Assembly: GCA_964418645.1 (NCBI GenBank) | Contig: CAYQME010000005.1 | Coordinates: forward strand, 1-64,000 | Length of the DNA: 64,000 nt | Direction of reading: 5' to 3' | Source of the DNA: JAADHG01 sp964418645 | GTDB taxonomy: Bacteria > Bacteroidota > Bacteroidia > Flavobacteriales > Flavobacteriaceae | Shown here: positions 52,090 to 61,177 of the stretch, piece by piece | Layout of the letters: the number at the start of each line of letters is the position of its first letter | Numbering within the stretch: the stretch's first letter is position 1 | The notes under the pieces: generated by a model | What the model saw: the letters and a program-made list of their open reading frames with translations, nothing else | Told to the model about the DNA's origin: nothing | The model's database searches: none | Program-made: the position numbers and the translations under genes

Positions 52090-53499
52090 GTGAAATATAT
52101 TGTATTAAGTATAATACTACTATCGTCATTTACTACAATGGCTCAAGAAATTATTAAAGAAAAAGAGATAACCAAAGAAGTAAAAAAAGCTATCGATCCC
52201 TCACAACGCATAAAGTTAGATGGTGTGGCCGCTGTTGTGGGAGACTATGTGGTTTTAGATTCAGATATAGATAAACAATTTGAACAAATACAAGCGGCAG
52301 GTGGCTCTATAGAAGGTATTACAAGATGCCAAATGTTTGGAAAATTATTAGAAGACAAACTATATATGCACCATTCTATTCAAGATAGTATTGAGGTTAA
52401 TGATGCAGAAATTAGATCTTATGTAGATCAACAAATTAATAGTATGTCACAACAAATAGGCTCTATAGATAAATTGGTAGCCTACTACAAAAAGGGATCT
52501 GAACAAGAATTGAGAGATGAAATGTTTGAGATTAATAAGGATGGAAAGATGGCTTCAATGATGCAGCAAAAAATTGTTGAAGGCATTGAAGTAACCCCTG
52601 AAGAGGTAAGACAATTTTTTAATAACCAATTAAAAGAGGACCCGCCAATGTTTGGTACAGAGCTTAAGTTGGCGCAAATTGTTGTAATACCTAAAACTAC
52701 CGAAGAAGAAAAACAAAAAGTAATAAATAGGCTTAAGGAGTTTAGAGCTGATATTATTGATAATGGTGCTAGTTTTACTACCAAAGCGGTTTTATATTCA
52801 GAAGATACGGGTTCAAAACGAACAGGAGGAAAATATACTCTAAATAGAAAGCGACCACAAATGGTAAAGGAATTTAGAGATGTTGCATTTTCCTTGCAAG
52901 AAGGAGAAATATCAGAACCTTTTGAATCTGAGTTTGGGTATCATATTATTTTTTTAGAGAAAATTAGAGGGCAAGAGTATGATGTGCGCCACATATTATT
53001 AAAACCAAAACTTATTGCTGAGGCTATTAAAGAAGCCAGAGAGAAAATTGAAAATGTCCGTAAAAAAATTGTTGCTGGAGAGTTAACTTTTGCTGAAGCT
53101 GCCTTAGAGGTGAGTGATGAAAAAGAGACCAAGTTTGAAGGGGGACAGTTGCGTAATCCACAAACACAAGATTTTGTATTTCCACTAACTAAAATAGATC
53201 CTGAATTATATGGCCAAGTACAAAATCTTAAAAATAATGAGGTGAGTGCTGTTTTACAAGAGAGCGATAGGGTTAACCAAGTAAAATTTAAACTTATTAC
53301 CGTAACGGATAGAATTGATGAGCATGAAGCTAATTTTGCCAAAGATTATTTAAAAATTAAGGAATTAACATTGCAAGACAAGCAGTTAAAAGCCATAGCA
53401 AAATGGCAGGAAGAGAAAATAATGGAAACATTTATTAAGATAAATGGAGAACATAGAGATTGTGATTTTAATGCCAATTGGCTAAAAAAGAAAAAATAA
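52090..53499 (+). CDS. SurA-like peptidyl-prolyl isomerase
   Basis: A 469-residue exported folding factor. I choose GTG at 52090, one base after the preceding stop, because it yields a clean signal peptide (MKYIVLSIILLSSFTTMAQ); the ATG at 52051 would overlap the upstream gene by 38 bp and add a charged extension. The SurA N-terminal segment (LDGVAAVVGDYVVLDSDIDKQFEQI) is followed by two parvulin domains (about 190-285 with FGYHIIFLEK, and 290-390). The moxR gene starts 3 bp after the stop. Confidence 0.9.
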   Translation: MKYIVLSIILLSSFTTMAQEIIKEKEITKEVKKAIDPSQRIKLDGVAAVVGDYVVLDSDIDKQFEQIQAAGGSIEGITRCQMFGKLLEDKLYMHHSIQDSIEVNDAEIRSYVDQQINSMSQQIGSIDKLVAYYKKGSEQELRDEMFEINKDGKMASMMQQKIVEGIEVTPEEVRQFFNNQLKEDPPMFGTELKLAQIVVIPKTTEEEKQKVINRLKEFRADIIDNGASFTTKAVLYSEDTGSKRTGGKYTLNRKRPQMVKEFRDVAFSLQEGEISEPFESEFGYHIIFLEKIRGQEYDVRHILLKPKLIAEAIKEAREKIENVRKKIVAGELTFAEAALEVSDEKETKFEGGQLRNPQTQDFVFPLTKIDPELYGQVQNLKNNEVSAVLQESDRVNQVKFKLITVTDRIDEHEANFAKDYLKIKELTLQDKQLKAIAKWQEEKIMETFIKINGEHRDCDFNANWLKKKK

Positions 53500-53502
53500 A
53501 AT

Positions 53503-54456
53503 ATGTCTGACGTTGCAGCTGTTGAACATTTTGTTTCAAAATATAAGGAATTAAAAATAGAAATTGCCAAAATTATTGTTGGGCAAGATAATGTTGTTAA
53601 TCAAATCTTGATTTCAGTATTTTCTGGAGGGCATTCTCTTTTAATTGGTGTTCCAGGTTTAGCAAAAACACTTATGGTCAATACTATAGCACAGGCTTTA
53701 GGTTTAGACTTTAAGCGTATTCAGTTTACCCCTGATTTAATGCCGAGCGATATTTTAGGGAGTGAAATTTTAGATGAAGACAGACATTTTAAGTTTATAA
53801 AAGGACCTGTTTTTGCTAATATTATTTTGGCTGATGAGATTAATAGAACACCTCCTAAAACGCAGGCTGCATTACTAGAAGCAATGCAAGAACGTGCAGT
53901 AACCATTGCAGGACAACATTATAAATTAGAATTGCCTTATTTTGTTTTAGCTACGCAAAATCCTATTGAGCAAGAAGGAACTTATCCTTTGCCTGAAGCG
54001 CAATTAGACCGTTTTATGTTTGCTATTAATTTAGATTATCCATCATTTAATGAAGAAGTTAAAGTTGTAAAAACTACAACTACAGACAAAGCAGTTAAGA
54101 TTAACTCTTTATTTACAGCGCAAGAGATTATAGATTTTCAACATGTTATACGTCGTATTCCTGTTGCCGATAATGTTATTGAATATGCTGTTAACTTGGT
54201 TTCAAAAACAAGACCTGATAGCAATTCAGCAACCGATTTAGTAAAGCAATATATAGATTGGGGAGCTGGTCCTAGAGCTTCTCAGAATTTAATATTAGCA
54301 GCAAAAACAAATGCTGCAATTCAAGGAAAGTTTTCTCCAGATATTGAAAATGTACAAGCTGTGGCAAATAGTATTCTTCGTCATAGAATTATTAAAAACT
54401 ATAAAGCAGAGGCAGAAGGAGTGAATGAAGAACAAATTATAAAGAGTTTGTTCTAA
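53503..54456 (+). CDS. MoxR family AAA+ ATPase
   Basis: A 317-residue ATPase of the RavA/MoxR group. Walker A is GVPGLAKT (residues 49-56), Walker B is IILADEINRTPPKTQAALLEAMQE, and sensor 1 is FVLATQNPIEQEGTYPLPEAQLDRF. MoxR proteins act as chaperones for VWA-domain or membrane partners. The usual DUF58 partner gene does not follow; the next gene, aconitase, starts after a 218-bp A/T-rich gap. It lies 3 bp after the last folding-factor gene. Confidence 0.93.
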   Translation: MSDVAAVEHFVSKYKELKIEIAKIIVGQDNVVNQILISVFSGGHSLLIGVPGLAKTLMVNTIAQALGLDFKRIQFTPDLMPSDILGSEILDEDRHFKFIKGPVFANIILADEINRTPPKTQAALLEAMQERAVTIAGQHYKLELPYFVLATQNPIEQEGTYPLPEAQLDRFMFAINLDYPSFNEEVKVVKTTTTDKAVKINSLFTAQEIIDFQHVIRRIPVADNVIEYAVNLVSKTRPDSNSATDLVKQYIDWGAGPRASQNLILAAKTNAAIQGKFSPDIENVQAVANSILRHRIIKNYKAEAEGVNEEQIIKSLF

Positions 54457-54626
54457 TTATAGTTTTTCTGTTTATTTCTCATCTATTTTCTTTATTAATT
54501 TATTATTTTTTTAATACTAAAATTATGGACTTAATAAAATAATCACATCAAACAGCTATTTTATTGCTATATATTTACTTTTTATTCAATTTTGTTGTAT
54601 ATTTTTTAAAATATATTAAATTTCAT

Positions 54627-54634
54627 TAATTTTG
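54627..54634 (+). promoter_or_regulatory. TAATTTTG -7 element before aconitase gene
   Basis: The motif matches TAnnTTTG and lies 41 bp before the start codon in a 218-bp A/T-rich gene-free gap. No TTG box at good spacing. Confidence 0.45.
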
Positions 54635-54674
54635 CAACACTTTAATACAGTAGAACAATTTAAAATATAAGTAT

Positions 54675-56936
54675 ATGGCATTTGATATTGATATGGTGAA
54701 AAAGGTTTACGAACAAATCACTGAACGTATTGATAGAGCACGTGAAGTTGTTGGAAAACCATTAACATTATCTGAAAAGATATTATACTCTCATCTTTGG
54801 GATGGAACTCCCGCTAATGCCTTTGTAAGAGGAAAAGATTATGTTGATTTTGCTCCAGACCGTATTGCATGTCAGGATGCTACAGCTCAAATGGCTTTGC
54901 TACAGTTTATGCAGGCAGGGAAGAAAAAGGTAGCAGTGCCAACAACAGTACATTGTGATCACTTAATTCAAGCAAAACAAGGTGCTGCAAAAGATTTAAA
55001 GGTTGCTAATAATGTGAGCAGTGAGGTTTTTGATTTCTTAGGGTCTGTATCAAATAAATACGGTATTGGTTTTTGGAAACCAGGCGCAGGAATTATTCAC
55101 CAAGTCGTATTAGAAAATTATGCATTTCCTGGAGGTATGATGATTGGTACTGATTCGCATACAGTAAATGCAGGAGGATTAGGAATGATTGCTATAGGTG
55201 TTGGTGGTGCAGATGCTGTAGATGTAATGGCTGGAATGGCTTGGGAGTTAAAGTTTCCGAAACTTATTGGAGTAAAATTAACTGGAAAATTAAACGGATG
55301 GACATCTGCTAAAGATGTGATTCTTAAAGTAGCAGGAATACTTACTGTAAAAGGGGGGACAGGTGCTATTGTAGAGTATTTTGGAGAAGGCGCTAAGAAT
55401 TTATCATGTACAGGTAAAGGAACCATTTGTAATATGGGAGCCGAAATTGGAGCAACAACATCAACCTTTGGTTATGACGATTCCATGGAACGTTACTTGA
55501 GAGCTACTGATAGAACAGATATTGCTGACGCAGCAAATAAAGTTAAAGCGTATTTAACAGGTGATAATGCGGTGTATACTAACCCAGAACAGTATTTTGA
55601 TCAAGTAATAGAAATTGATTTAGATACGCTTCGTCCACACCTTAATGGACCTTTTACACCAGATTTAGCAACTCCCGTTGGGGAATTAGGAGTAAAAGCT
55701 AAAGAGAATGATTGGCCAATTAAAGTAGATTGGGGACTTATTGGTTCTTGTACAAACTCTTCATATGAAGACCTAACACGAGCAGCTTCAATTGCTAAAC
55801 AAGCCGTTGATAAAAAGATAAAAGCAAAGGCAGATTTTGGTATTAATCCTGGCTCTGAACAAATTCGTTATACAGCAGAACGCGATGGTATTTTAGAGAT
55901 TTTTGAAAATTTAGACGCTACTATATTTACAAATGCTTGTGGTCCTTGTATAGGACAATGGGACAGAAGCGATTTAAAAGGCAATGAAAAGAATACCATA
56001 GTGCATTCCTTTAATAGAAACTTTTCTAAACGTGCCGATGGAAATCCAAACACACATGCGTTTGTGGGTTCACCAGAAATGGTTGCTGCAATTGCAATTT
56101 CCGGACGTTTAGATTTCGATCCAGTGAATGATACTTTGTTAAATGAAAATGGAGAAGAAATCAAATTAGATGAACCAAATGGAATAGAATTACCACCTGA
56201 TGGTTTTGCTGTCAATGATGCTGGTTATATAGATCCAGTTTCAGACGGAAGTGGTGTAAATATTTCAGTAAGGCCAACTTCAGAACGCTTACAATTGTTA
56301 ACACCATTTGAACCTATTGGAGACCAAATTAAAGGTGCTAAACTTCTAATTAAAGCTTTTGGAAAATGTACAACAGATCACATTTCAATGGCTGGACCTT
56401 GGTTGCGTTTTAGAGGACATTTAGACAATATAGCTAATAACACACTTATTGGTGCTATAAATGCCTTTAATAAAAAAACCAACTTTGTTAAAAACAAATT
56501 AACAGGAGAGTATGGTGGCGTTCCTGATACACAACGTGCATACAAAGCCAAAGGAATTAAAACTATTGTAGTTGGTGATCATAACTATGGTGAAGGATCG
56601 TCAAGAGAGCATGCCGCAATGCAACCGCGTCATTTAGGTGTAGTAGCAGTAATTGTAAAATCGTTTGCGCGTATTCATGAAACCAACCTTAAAAAACAAG
56701 GAATGTTGGGACTTACCTTTGCCAATGAATCTGATTACGATTTGATTCAGGAAGACGACACCTTTAACTTTATAGATTTAAGCGAGTTTGCACCAGGAAA
56801 ACAACTCACTATTGAAGTGGTTCATGCAGATGGTAGTACTGATATTATTAAGATAAATCATACCTATAACAATTCACAAATTGAATGGTATAAAGAAGGT
56901 TCTGCATTAAATTTGATAAAGAAACAAAACGCTTAA
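54675..56936 (+). CDS. aconitate hydratase
   Basis: TCA-cycle enzyme that isomerises citrate and isocitrate with a [4Fe-4S] cluster. The cluster cysteines are C359 in GSCTNSSYED and C422 and C425 in NACGPCIGQW. Other motifs include GTDSHTVNAGGLGM, GNPNTHAFVGSPEMVAA and VVGDHNYGEGSSREHAAM. At 753 residues it is close to the mitochondrial-type aconitase rather than the longer AcnA. It has a single-gene unit ending in a strong terminator. Confidence 0.96.
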   Translation: MAFDIDMVKKVYEQITERIDRAREVVGKPLTLSEKILYSHLWDGTPANAFVRGKDYVDFAPDRIACQDATAQMALLQFMQAGKKKVAVPTTVHCDHLIQAKQGAAKDLKVANNVSSEVFDFLGSVSNKYGIGFWKPGAGIIHQVVLENYAFPGGMMIGTDSHTVNAGGLGMIAIGVGGADAVDVMAGMAWELKFPKLIGVKLTGKLNGWTSAKDVILKVAGILTVKGGTGAIVEYFGEGAKNLSCTGKGTICNMGAEIGATTSTFGYDDSMERYLRATDRTDIADAANKVKAYLTGDNAVYTNPEQYFDQVIEIDLDTLRPHLNGPFTPDLATPVGELGVKAKENDWPIKVDWGLIGSCTNSSYEDLTRAASIAKQAVDKKIKAKADFGINPGSEQIRYTAERDGILEIFENLDATIFTNACGPCIGQWDRSDLKGNEKNTIVHSFNRNFSKRADGNPNTHAFVGSPEMVAAIAISGRLDFDPVNDTLLNENGEEIKLDEPNGIELPPDGFAVNDAGYIDPVSDGSGVNISVRPTSERLQLLTPFEPIGDQIKGAKLLIKAFGKCTTDHISMAGPWLRFRGHLDNIANNTLIGAINAFNKKTNFVKNKLTGEYGGVPDTQRAYKAKGIKTIVVGDHNYGEGSSREHAAMQPRHLGVVAVIVKSFARIHETNLKKQGMLGLTFANESDYDLIQEDDTFNFIDLSEFAPGKQLTIEVVHADGSTDIIKINHTYNNSQIEWYKEGSALNLIKKQNA

Positions 56937-56951
56937 ATTAAATGCCTATTT

Positions 56952-56989
56952 CACAAAAAACTCCTAATTTTTATTAGGAGTTTTTTGTG
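56952..56989 (+). terminator. strong intrinsic terminator after aconitase
   Basis: CACAAAAAACTCCTAAT and ATTAGGAGTTTTTTGTG form a perfect 17-bp stem around a TTTT loop, 16 bp after the stop codon. Confidence 0.92.
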
Positions 56990-57061
56990 ATTCATTATTA
57001 ACTTTTTTTGTTAGATTTCAGGTATAATTTCGACAGATATGCTAAATATAAATTGAGTAGG

Positions 57062-57625
57062 ATGAAAATTTCAAAATCGCAACGCAATAATCTTTTATTT
57101 TTAGGGGTAATTGCAGTATTAATTATTCCTCAAACAAGAAAACCTATTCAGGTGTTTTTAAACAAAGGATTAGCCCTTTTTGGACCTTCAATTGAAAGTG
57201 AAAACAATAGAACTACAATTACTTTTGAAGATTGGCAGATACAAGATTTAGAAGGAAAAGTAGCTAACTTTAAAGATTTAGAAAATAAAGTGATATTTCT
57301 TAATTTTTGGGCAACTTGGTGTCCGCCTTGTATAGCTGAAATGGGAAGCATTCAAGAGTTGTATAATGATTATAAAGAAGACGTAATATTTCTTCTGGTA
57401 TCAAGTGAAAAAAAGCAAATAGTTGAAAAGTTTTTGAAAAAAAAAGGATATATGTTTAATACTTATTCGCCCTTATCTAGTTACCCGAAGGATTTTAATA
57501 TAAGCAGTATTCCAAGAACATTTTTAATCAGTAAAAAAGGAGACATAGTAATAGACAAAAGTGGGGCGGCTAATTGGAATAGTGATAATGTGAGAAATCA
57601 AATAAAAGAGCTACTTACTCAATAA
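57062..57625 (+). CDS. TlpA-like membrane-anchored thioredoxin
   Basis: A 188-residue protein counted from ATG 57062. A single N-terminal membrane helix (about 11-28) anchors a periplasmic thioredoxin domain with WATWCPPCIAEM (C87, C90) and the cis-Pro region INISSIPRTFLI-like sequence. Thus it is a TlpA/ResA-type disulfide reductase. The TTG at 57008 would add a basic stretch and is rejected. It stands alone, ending 3 bp from the 3' end of a convergent tRNA-Leu gene. Confidence 0.9.
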   Translation: MKISKSQRNNLLFLGVIAVLIIPQTRKPIQVFLNKGLALFGPSIESENNRTTITFEDWQIQDLEGKVANFKDLENKVIFLNFWATWCPPCIAEMGSIQELYNDYKEDVIFLLVSSEKKQIVEKFLKKKGYMFNTYSPLSSYPKDFNISSIPRTFLISKKGDIVIDKSGAANWNSDNVRNQIKELLTQ

Positions 57626-57628
57626 AAG

Positions 57629-57713
57629 TGCGCACGAGAAGACTCGAACTTCCACATCCTAAGCGGATACTAGCCCCTCAAGCTAGCGCGTCTACCAATT
57701 CCGCCACGTGCGC
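57629..57713 (-). tRNA. tRNA-Leu (GAG)
   Basis: The minus strand folds as a long-variable-arm tRNA. The acceptor stem is GCGCACG/CGTGCGC, the D-arm is GGCGGAATTGGTAGACGCG, the anticodon stem is CTAGC/GCTAG with loop TTGAGGG (anticodon GAG), the variable arm is TATCCGCTTAGGAT-like, and the T-arm carries GTTCGAGTC. CCA is not encoded. Confidence 0.95.
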
Positions 57714-57735
57714 AAATTTTGAATTTTTCAAAAAT

Positions 57736-57769
57736 AAAAAAAGTTAAGCAATATGGCTTAACTTTTTTC
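57736..57769. terminator. bidirectional hairpin between the two tRNA genes
   Basis: AAAAAAGTTAAGC (57737-57749) and GCTTAACTTTTTT (57756-57768) form a 13-bp perfect stem around a 6-nt loop. On the minus strand it follows tRNA-Lys by 2 bp, so it probably ends that transcript before tRNA-Leu. Confidence 0.85.
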
Positions 57770-57770
57770 G

Positions 57771-57843
57771 TGACCTGGCTGGGGCTCGAACCCAGGACCC
57801 TCTCCTTAAAAGGGAGATGCTCTACCAACTGAGCTACCAGGTC
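57771..57843 (-). tRNA. tRNA-Lys (TTT)
   Basis: The minus strand folds into a standard cloverleaf. The acceptor stem is GACCTGG/CCAGGTC, the D-arm is TAGCTCAGTTGGTAGAGCA, the anticodon stem is TCTCC/GGAGA with loop CTTTTAA (anticodon TTT), and the T-arm is CTGGGTTCGAGCCCCAG. CCA is not encoded. Confidence 0.97.
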
Positions 57844-57974
57844 ATAATGTTTTTTCTCTAACGAGGGTGCAAATATAAAATGTTTAATTTATAAAACAAT
57901 ACTTTTATTGTATAAATTTTTGTTTTTTTGTGTGTAGAATTCACATTTTTTAATAATCGATTTAAGAGAAATAA

Positions 57975-58496
57975 ATGATAGTAGTTTTAATAGGATATAT
58001 GGCTTCTGGTAAGTCAACAATTGGAAGAATTTTAGCTAAGAAACTAAGCTATAATTTTATTGATTTGGATGATTATATAGAAGCAACAGAAAAGAAGTCT
58101 ATTAATGATATTTTTAAAGCTTATGGAGAAATATATTTTAGAAAAAAAGAAACTCATTATTTAAACGAAATAATTGCAAATAAAAACAATACAGTTTTAG
58201 CTTTAGGAGGAGGCACACCTTGTTATGGAAATAATATGGAGACTGTATTAAAAAGTGAACATGTTACTTCAGTATATTTAAAAGCTACGATAGACAGTAT
58301 AGTAGAACGTCTTGAAACTCAAAAAGGTGAAAGACCATTGATTTCAAATCTTAGTTCAAGAAGTGAGTTATCAGAATTTATCGGAAAACATTTATTTGAA
58401 CGTGTAAAATTTTATTCAAAAGCAGACTATACTATTGATACAAACAATAAAAATAAAAGTGAAATAATTGAAAAAATTATTCTTGATTTATTTTAA
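57975..58496 (+). CDS. aroK: shikimate kinase
   Basis: Phosphorylates shikimate at the 3-OH in the aromatic amino acid pathway. Walker A is GYMASGKST (residues 7-15), the shikimate-binding DxD region is FIDLDDYIE, and ALGGGTPCY and GERPLI complete the family motifs (adenine loop and lid Arg). Length 173 is typical. Its 3' end overlaps the convergent phosphoribosyltransferase gene by 9 bp. Confidence 0.94.
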   Translation: MIVVLIGYMASGKSTIGRILAKKLSYNFIDLDDYIEATEKKSINDIFKAYGEIYFRKKETHYLNEIIANKNNTVLALGGGTPCYGNNMETVLKSEHVTSVYLKATIDSIVERLETQKGERPLISNLSSRSELSEFIGKHLFERVKFYSKADYTIDTNNKNKSEIIEKIILDLF

Positions 58497-58991
58497 TAGA
58501 GCTTCAAATGTTTTTCCAATTAAATTCACTTGAACATGTTCATGAAGAGAAGTGGATAATGAAATACCTTTAAAATCGGCTTTAACAGGATATTTTTTAT
58601 GATTTCTATTTACTAATACAGCAGTTTTAAATTGTTTAAGCGGAACATCTAAAAAATGTTTAACGCCATAGACTAAAGTAGTTCCAGAATTTAAAACATC
58701 ATCAATTAAAATAACAGAAGTGTTTATATATTCTTCAGTTCTCAGTGAAATATTAATAGTATTTCTAGGATTTTTTTTATCAATTGTAACTTTGCAAAGC
58801 TTAGGTTTTATAGTTGAAATTTTCCTTAATACAGATTTTAATTGTTTAGCCAAAATATAACCATTACTATCAATACCAGCTAAAACTACCTCAGTTTCAT
58901 TAACGTTGTTTTCATAAATTTGGTATGCAATACGCTTAATTTTATGAATTATTTCTTGATGAGTTAGTATGATATTATTATTTATTGTCAT
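58488..58991 (-). CDS. phosphoribosyltransferase family protein
   Basis: A 167-residue type I PRTase. The PRPP-binding motif is VILIDDVLNSGTTL (two acidic residues, then Ser-Gly-Thr-Thr), and the flexible loop and hood parts are short. It resembles PyrR-like regulators or uracil/hypoxanthine transferases of Bacteroidota, and no RNA-binding element can be inferred from sequence alone. The substrate base is not predictable. The S4 protein gene lies just upstream on the same strand with a 30-bp gap. Confidence 0.87.
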   Translation of the reverse strand: MTINNNIILTHQEIIHKIKRIAYQIYENNVNETEVVLAGIDSNGYILAKQLKSVLRKISTIKPKLCKVTIDKKNPRNTINISLRTEEYINTSVILIDDVLNSGTTLVYGVKHFLDVPLKQFKTAVLVNRNHKKYPVKADFKGISLSTSLHEHVQVNLIGKTFEALLK

Positions 58992-59021
58992 TTTATTTGA
59001 TTGATAAATTACAATATAAAA

Positions 59022-59393
59022 TTACTCATTTTCTTCATTAAAGTCATTAATATCTCGGCGGTCTTTTTTTGTAGGTCTTCCTATACCTTTTTTACGATAA
59101 TAATCTTTAGAATATTTTAATAATTCTTGCGCTTTAAAGTGTTCCTTTGGAGTAGTATCAGTTCTATAAATATCAACGAGCTTTGGACCAACTCTGTTTG
59201 GAGGAATATCATTTATTGTAAGTGTATAATTAATTTGATTCTTTCTAACTTCAATTTTATCGGTTAGATAAATTTCTCTACTTGGTTTTACCACAACATT
59301 ATTTACCCTTACATGTCCTTTTTTGCAAGCCGTTGTGGCAATATTTCTAGTTTTGAAGTATCTGACACACCAAAGATATTTATCAATTCTCAT
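59022..59393 (-). CDS. S4 domain RNA-binding protein (Hsp15/HslR-like)
   Basis: A 123-residue protein with an N-terminal S4 domain (MRIDKYLWCVRYFKTRNIATTACKKGHVRVNNVVVKPS) and a basic tail (KGIGRPTKKDRRDI). This is the arrangement of Hsp15, which binds free 50S subunits carrying nascent chains. The phosphoribosyltransferase gene follows at 30 bp. The FKBP-like lipoprotein gene is divergent. Confidence 0.92.
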   Translation of the reverse strand: MRIDKYLWCVRYFKTRNIATTACKKGHVRVNNVVVKPSREIYLTDKIEVRKNQINYTLTINDIPPNRVGPKLVDIYRTDTTPKEHFKAQELLKYSKDYYRKKGIGRPTKKDRRDINDFNEENE

Positions 59394-59466
59394 AAAAATG
59401 TAAAAACAACGTTAATGTAATAGGACAAAAATATTATAAAATTGTATCTTGCACGACAAAAATTAA

Positions 59467-60501
59467 ATGAAAATGAAATTGCATAATAATAAGTATTATC
59501 TACTAACACTTTTAATATTACTACTTACCTTTAATGCTTGTAATAAAAAAGATAATAATTTAGTAGAAAGTGTGGTTGAGAGAGATAGGGCAGAACAACA
59601 AATTGCTGATAAAGACACATTAATAAGTTATCTACAAAACCATTATTATAATTCTGGAGATTTTGGAGGTAATATGAGCCCTTCAATAAATGACCTTGTA
59701 ATTACAGAACTTACAAATGGTGAATCACTGCCCGATAATCATACTCTTTTAATAGATGCTATAGATGTTAAAACAACTTTATATTTAGATGTTAATTATG
59801 AGTATTATATTTTAAATATAAATCAGGGAGGAGGAGATTCACCTCATTTTACAGATCAAATACGATTAAATTTTTCTGGGAATCAGTTAGATGGGCAAAT
59901 TTTTGACAGTACTTCAACTCCTGTTGATTTTGATTTAGTGTCTTTAATACCAGGTTGGAGTAGAGTAATACCAGAGTTTAATGTTGCAGAATCGTTTGTT
60001 GAGAATGGTGATGGGACTATAAGTTATACTAACTCAGGAGTAGGTGTTATGTTTTTGCCTTCAGGATTGGCTTATTTTTCAGACACTCCAGGAAGTGGCG
60101 TTCCTGTTTATGCATCTTTAATTTTTAAATTTGAATTATTCCAAACAGAAATTGGTGATCATGATAATGATGGTTTGCCAACTTATATTGAAGATTTAGA
60201 TAATAATTTAAATTTGAGTAATGATGACACTGATGAAAATAGTGTTCCTAATTTTGCAGATCCAGACGATGATGGAGATGGTGTGTTAACAATTAACGAG
60301 CTAGAATCCATAGAGTATATTGTTGATACTAATATAGGTGAAACAGAACCTATTCTTGCTGCAAATGAATTTGAAATTAGTCGTTCAGAAAATGCTGGAA
60401 TTATAACGATTAACACAGTCAAGATTGTAGATTCAAACAATGACGGTTTAGATGATTATCTGGATGATAGTATAACCATAAATTACAACGAAGGAAGTTA
60501 A
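59467..60501 (+). CDS. FKBP-like lipoprotein with Asp-rich calcium-type repeats
   Basis: A 344-residue lipoprotein (lipobox near TFNAC, Cys about 25). The middle (about 100-225) is an FKBP-like fold (DGQIFDSTSTPVDFDLVSLIPGWSRVIPEF, GVMFLPSGLAYFSDTPGSGVPVYASLIFKFELFQ) in which several catalytic aromatic residues are changed, so isomerase activity is doubtful. The C-terminal 100 residues contain Asp/Asn-rich repeats (DHDNDGLPTYIEDLDNN, NFADPDDDGDGV, DSNNDGLDDYLDD) like thrombospondin type 3 calcium repeats. It probably sits in the outer membrane, bound to calcium. Confidence 0.8.
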   Translation: MKMKLHNNKYYLLTLLILLLTFNACNKKDNNLVESVVERDRAEQQIADKDTLISYLQNHYYNSGDFGGNMSPSINDLVITELTNGESLPDNHTLLIDAIDVKTTLYLDVNYEYYILNINQGGGDSPHFTDQIRLNFSGNQLDGQIFDSTSTPVDFDLVSLIPGWSRVIPEFNVAESFVENGDGTISYTNSGVGVMFLPSGLAYFSDTPGSGVPVYASLIFKFELFQTEIGDHDNDGLPTYIEDLDNNLNLSNDDTDENSVPNFADPDDDGDGVLTINELESIEYIVDTNIGETEPILAANEFEISRSENAGIITINTVKIVDSNNDGLDDYLDDSITINYNEGS

Positions 60502-60504
60502 ATA

Positions 60505-60532
60505 AAAAAACCGCTTTTTAAAGCGGTTTTTT
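60505..60532. terminator. bidirectional terminator
   Basis: AAAAAACCGCTTT and AAAGCGGTTTTTT form a long perfect stem around a short TT loop, between the FKBP-like lipoprotein gene and a convergent barrel gene. Confidence 0.88.
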
Positions 60533-60549
60533 ATGTTGTAAAATTAAAT

Positions 60550-61131
60550 CTATAAGGCTATTGATAAACTTAGTATAAGTTGCTCAGGTCTTGTATCTAA
60601 GCTGCTAGTATCAATATTATTGTTATTTAAAAATTGGGCTTCGTTTTCACTAAATCCCCTTTCATACCTAAGGTCTATTGCAAATTTTTTAAAGTTAATA
60701 GCTGCTCCAAAATTAAGACCTACTGAAAAATCATTGCTAACATTATTAATTGAGATTCCGTCAAAATCAGAATCAAGAATATATTGTAAGGCTGGTCCTC
60801 CAAAAACACTTATCGGACCTAATACTTTTATACCAACTAATAGAGGAATATCAATTTTTTTCATATTAAAATTCCCACTATCATAATCACTTTTAGTATT
60901 GGTATATACTATTTCTGGTCTAAAATATAATGTGTTGCCTAATTTACCAAAAAGACCAATATGGTATCCAACATTTCTATCTGGATTTTCGGCATTCATG
61001 CCAATAGACTCTATGTAATTACCATTACCATTATAATTTAACCCTCCTTTAATACCCCAAGAAGTATCGGATTGAGACCAAGAATAAGTGCTTAAAAAAG
61101 TTAATGCTATTAATAAAATGATGTTTCTCAT
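60550..61131 (-). CDS. porin-family outer-membrane beta-barrel protein
   Basis: A 193-residue exported protein with a signal peptide (MRNIILLIALTFLSTYSWSQ). The rest is an eight-strand barrel of the PorT/OmpA-like type: GIKGGLNYNG, GYHIGLFGKLG, LYFRPEIVYT, GLNFGAAINFKKFAIDLRYERGF and a hydrophobic C-terminal strand LILSLSIAL. Such small barrels are common in Bacteroidota and their individual roles are mostly unknown. It lies 46 bp downstream of the transketolase genes on the same strand. Confidence 0.87.
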   Translation of the reverse strand: MRNIILLIALTFLSTYSWSQSDTSWGIKGGLNYNGNGNYIESIGMNAENPDRNVGYHIGLFGKLGNTLYFRPEIVYTNTKSDYDSGNFNMKKIDIPLLVGIKVLGPISVFGGPALQYILDSDFDGISINNVSNDFSVGLNFGAAINFKKFAIDLRYERGFSENEAQFLNNNNIDTSSLDTRPEQLILSLSIAL

Positions 61132-61177
61132 AATTGTTTTTTTTTGATTTATTCTATAAAACGAAAAAATTAATCAA

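Noticed and set aside
52051..53499. ATG 52051 as start of the SurA-like gene
   Set aside because: It overlaps the upstream gene by 38 bp and puts a charged segment before the signal peptide; GTG 52090 fits better.
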